From an uncultured Marinilabiliales bacterium (GTDB lineage: Bacteria; Bacteroidota; Bacteroidia; Bacteroidales; BM520): a DNA stretch of 6,814 nucleotides. The translations under genes were made by a program, and so were the position numbers. Of the stretch, positions 6,000-6,814 are shown piece by piece. The notes beneath the pieces were generated by a model, which saw nothing but the letters and a program-made list of their open reading frames with translations, made no database searches and had not been told where the DNA came from. How positions within the stretch are numbered: position 1 is the stretch's first letter; each line of letters opens with the position of its first letter. The stretch covers positions 1 through 6,814 of the forward strand of contig CALFIZ010000013.1 in NCBI GenBank assembly GCA_937877575.1, given 5' to 3'.

Positions 6000-6649
6000 A
6001 AAGATATATCATTCTCATATTGTTGATTTCCAGTTCTCTAACCATCTGCGCACAGTCAACCGTCAAAATAGCCCTGTGCAAATATTCCGGTGGCGGCGAC
6101 TGGTATGCAAATCCGACATCATTGCCCAATCTAATTGAATTCTGCAATCAAAACATCGGTACAACCATTGACCCTGTGCCGGCGACTATTGAAGTAGGCA
6201 GTGCCGACATATTCAACTACCCTTTCGTGCATATCACCGGTCACGGCAACATACTGTTTTCCGACAGTGATGTCAGGAACCTGCGTCAATACATGATTTC
6301 CGGAGGGTTTCTCCATATTGATGACAACTATGGCATTAAGCCGTATGTTTTCAGAGAGATAAAAAAAGTGTTTCCGGAGACTGATTTTGTGGAGCTTCCC
6401 TTCTCACACCCCATCTTTCACCAGAAATACGAGTTCCCGGCAGGACTGCCCAAGATACACGAGCATGACAATTTGCCGCCGCAGGCATTCGGCATTTTTT
6501 ATGAAGGACGCTTGGTTTGTCTTTTCACATACGAATGTGACTTGGGGGACGGCTGGGAAGCCACCGCAGTCCATCATGACTCCGAAGAAAATCATCAGAA
6601 GGCACTTCGCATGGGTGCCAACATAATCCAGTATGTCTTTGACAACTGA
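5996..6649 (+). CDS. Secreted DUF4159-domain protein, 217 aa
   Basis: This gene begins with an N-terminal signal peptide (MKRYIILILLISSSLTICA, cleavage likely before Gln20), so the protein is exported. Cys18 is preceded by Ile, which fits a lipobox poorly. The remainder fits DUF4159, a family with a class I glutamine amidotransferase-like fold. Visible landmarks are KYSGGGDWYANP (about 29-40), HITGHG (79-84), GGFLHIDDNYG (103-113), SHPIFH (137-142) and DLGDGWE (182-188). No Cys-His-Glu amidotransferase triad can be assigned by eye, and the biochemical role is unknown. The start overlaps the rsmE stop by 4 bp, so the two are almost certainly cotranscribed and translationally coupled, although one acts in the cytoplasm and the other outside. 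The domain assignment is from memory of the family's conserved blocks. Confidence 0.85.
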   Translation: MKRYIILILLISSSLTICAQSTVKIALCKYSGGGDWYANPTSLPNLIEFCNQNIGTTIDPVPATIEVGSADIFNYPFVHITGHGNILFSDSDVRNLRQYMISGGFLHIDDNYGIKPYVFREIKKVFPETDFVELPFSHPIFHQKYEFPAGLPKIHEHDNLPPQAFGIFYEGRLVCLFTYECDLGDGWEATAVHHDSEENHQKALRMGANIIQYVFDN

Positions 6650-6703
6650 CAACCAACGAAACGTTGACATTGTAAAGTCTCGTCATGACACGCCTTTGCA
6701 GGA

Positions 6704-6814
6704 CTAATACCGGTAGTATTCCCACATCGGGCCGCGAACTTTGCGCTTGCGAAGTATGGCAGCGACAGGACTTTCAGGAGATGGGCCGTCTGATTCGGAA
6801 GACGTGGCAGCAGA
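6704..6814 (-). CDS. Possible 3' end of an unidentified minus-strand gene
   Basis: The minus strand is open from the window edge to TAG (complement of 6704-6706), giving 36 residues. A Ser/Pro/Ala/Glu-rich linker (SAATSSESDGPSPESPVAA) is followed by a basic-aromatic C-terminus, ILRKRKVRGPMWEYYRY. The codons are ordinary for this genome, and the composition resembles a real C-terminal tail better than the Cys/Trp-rich reading on the plus strand. I do not recognise the family. It would converge on the DUF4159 gene across about 54 bp with no convincing terminator. The call is tentative because only the last codons are in view. Confidence 0.4.
   Translation of the reverse strand, partial: SAATSSESDGPSPESPVAAILRKRKVRGPMWEYYRY

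Noticed and set aside
6654..6666. CAACG-AAA-CGTTG hairpin after the DUF4159 gene as a terminator
   Set aside because: The stem is only 5 bp and no U tract follows it.
6633..6707. Small plus-strand frame ATG 6633 to TAA, 24 codons, overlapping the end of the DUF4159 gene
   Set aside because: It is short, has no recognisable family and no further signal.
6685..6814. Plus-strand frame from ATG 6685 running off the edge
   Set aside because: It has four Cys and two Trp in 43 residues and unusual Arg codons, as expected of a shadow frame. It was kept only as an alternative to the minus-strand gene.

Overview
The window is Bacteroidota DNA, probably order Bacteroidales, apart from a foreign strip of about 100 bases at the left edge. 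Four things support this. There is a gene for the small ribosomal protein bTHX in its Bacteroidota form. Several starts lack Shine-Dalgarno sequences. Bacteroidota-type -7 promoter elements (TAnnTTTG) stand in front of several genes. There is also an rsmE-DUF4159 gene pair. The genes are housekeeping genes for cell wall, ribosome and translation, chromatin and DNA repair. I see no CRISPR array, insertion sequence, tRNA or rRNA, and no new defence system.

Layout. Bases 3-119, frame 3, encode about 39 residues of the last repeat of an annexin, a mainly eukaryotic Ca2+/phospholipid-binding family. At about 101-121 this runs directly into a MurD-like peptidoglycan ligase in another frame, which lacks its N-terminal third. 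This looks like an assembly or cloning chimera. The ATG-initiated reading frame from base 19 that spans it is not a real gene start. A perfect 12-bp hairpin follows at 1000-1029. Two minus-strand genes come next: a 35-codon bTHX gene (1034-1141) and an HU-family protein gene (1227-1481), separated by a 14-bp hairpin terminator. An AT-rich divergent region leads to a plus-strand pair: a membrane-anchored TPR protein and fmt (methionyl-tRNA formyltransferase).

fmt converges on recQ (minus strand), and the two coding regions overlap by 63 bp. recQ and rsmE diverge from a 31-bp perfect inverted repeat that carries a TATTTTTG -7 element on each strand. rsmE overlaps the next gene, a secreted DUF4159 protein, by 4 bp (ATGA). 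The right edge probably holds the last 36 codons of an unidentified minus-strand gene.

How the genes relate. fmt makes initiator fMet-tRNA, bTHX is part of the 30S subunit, and RsmE methylates 16S rRNA, so translation is the commonest theme. HU and RecQ act on DNA, and the MurD-like ligase acts on peptidoglycan precursors. The close spacing suggests operons for TPR-fmt and rsmE-DUF4159. The points most worth checking are the annexin/MurD junction, the altered glutamate-site residues of the MurD-like protein, the fmt/recQ overlap and the symmetric recQ/rsmE promoter.
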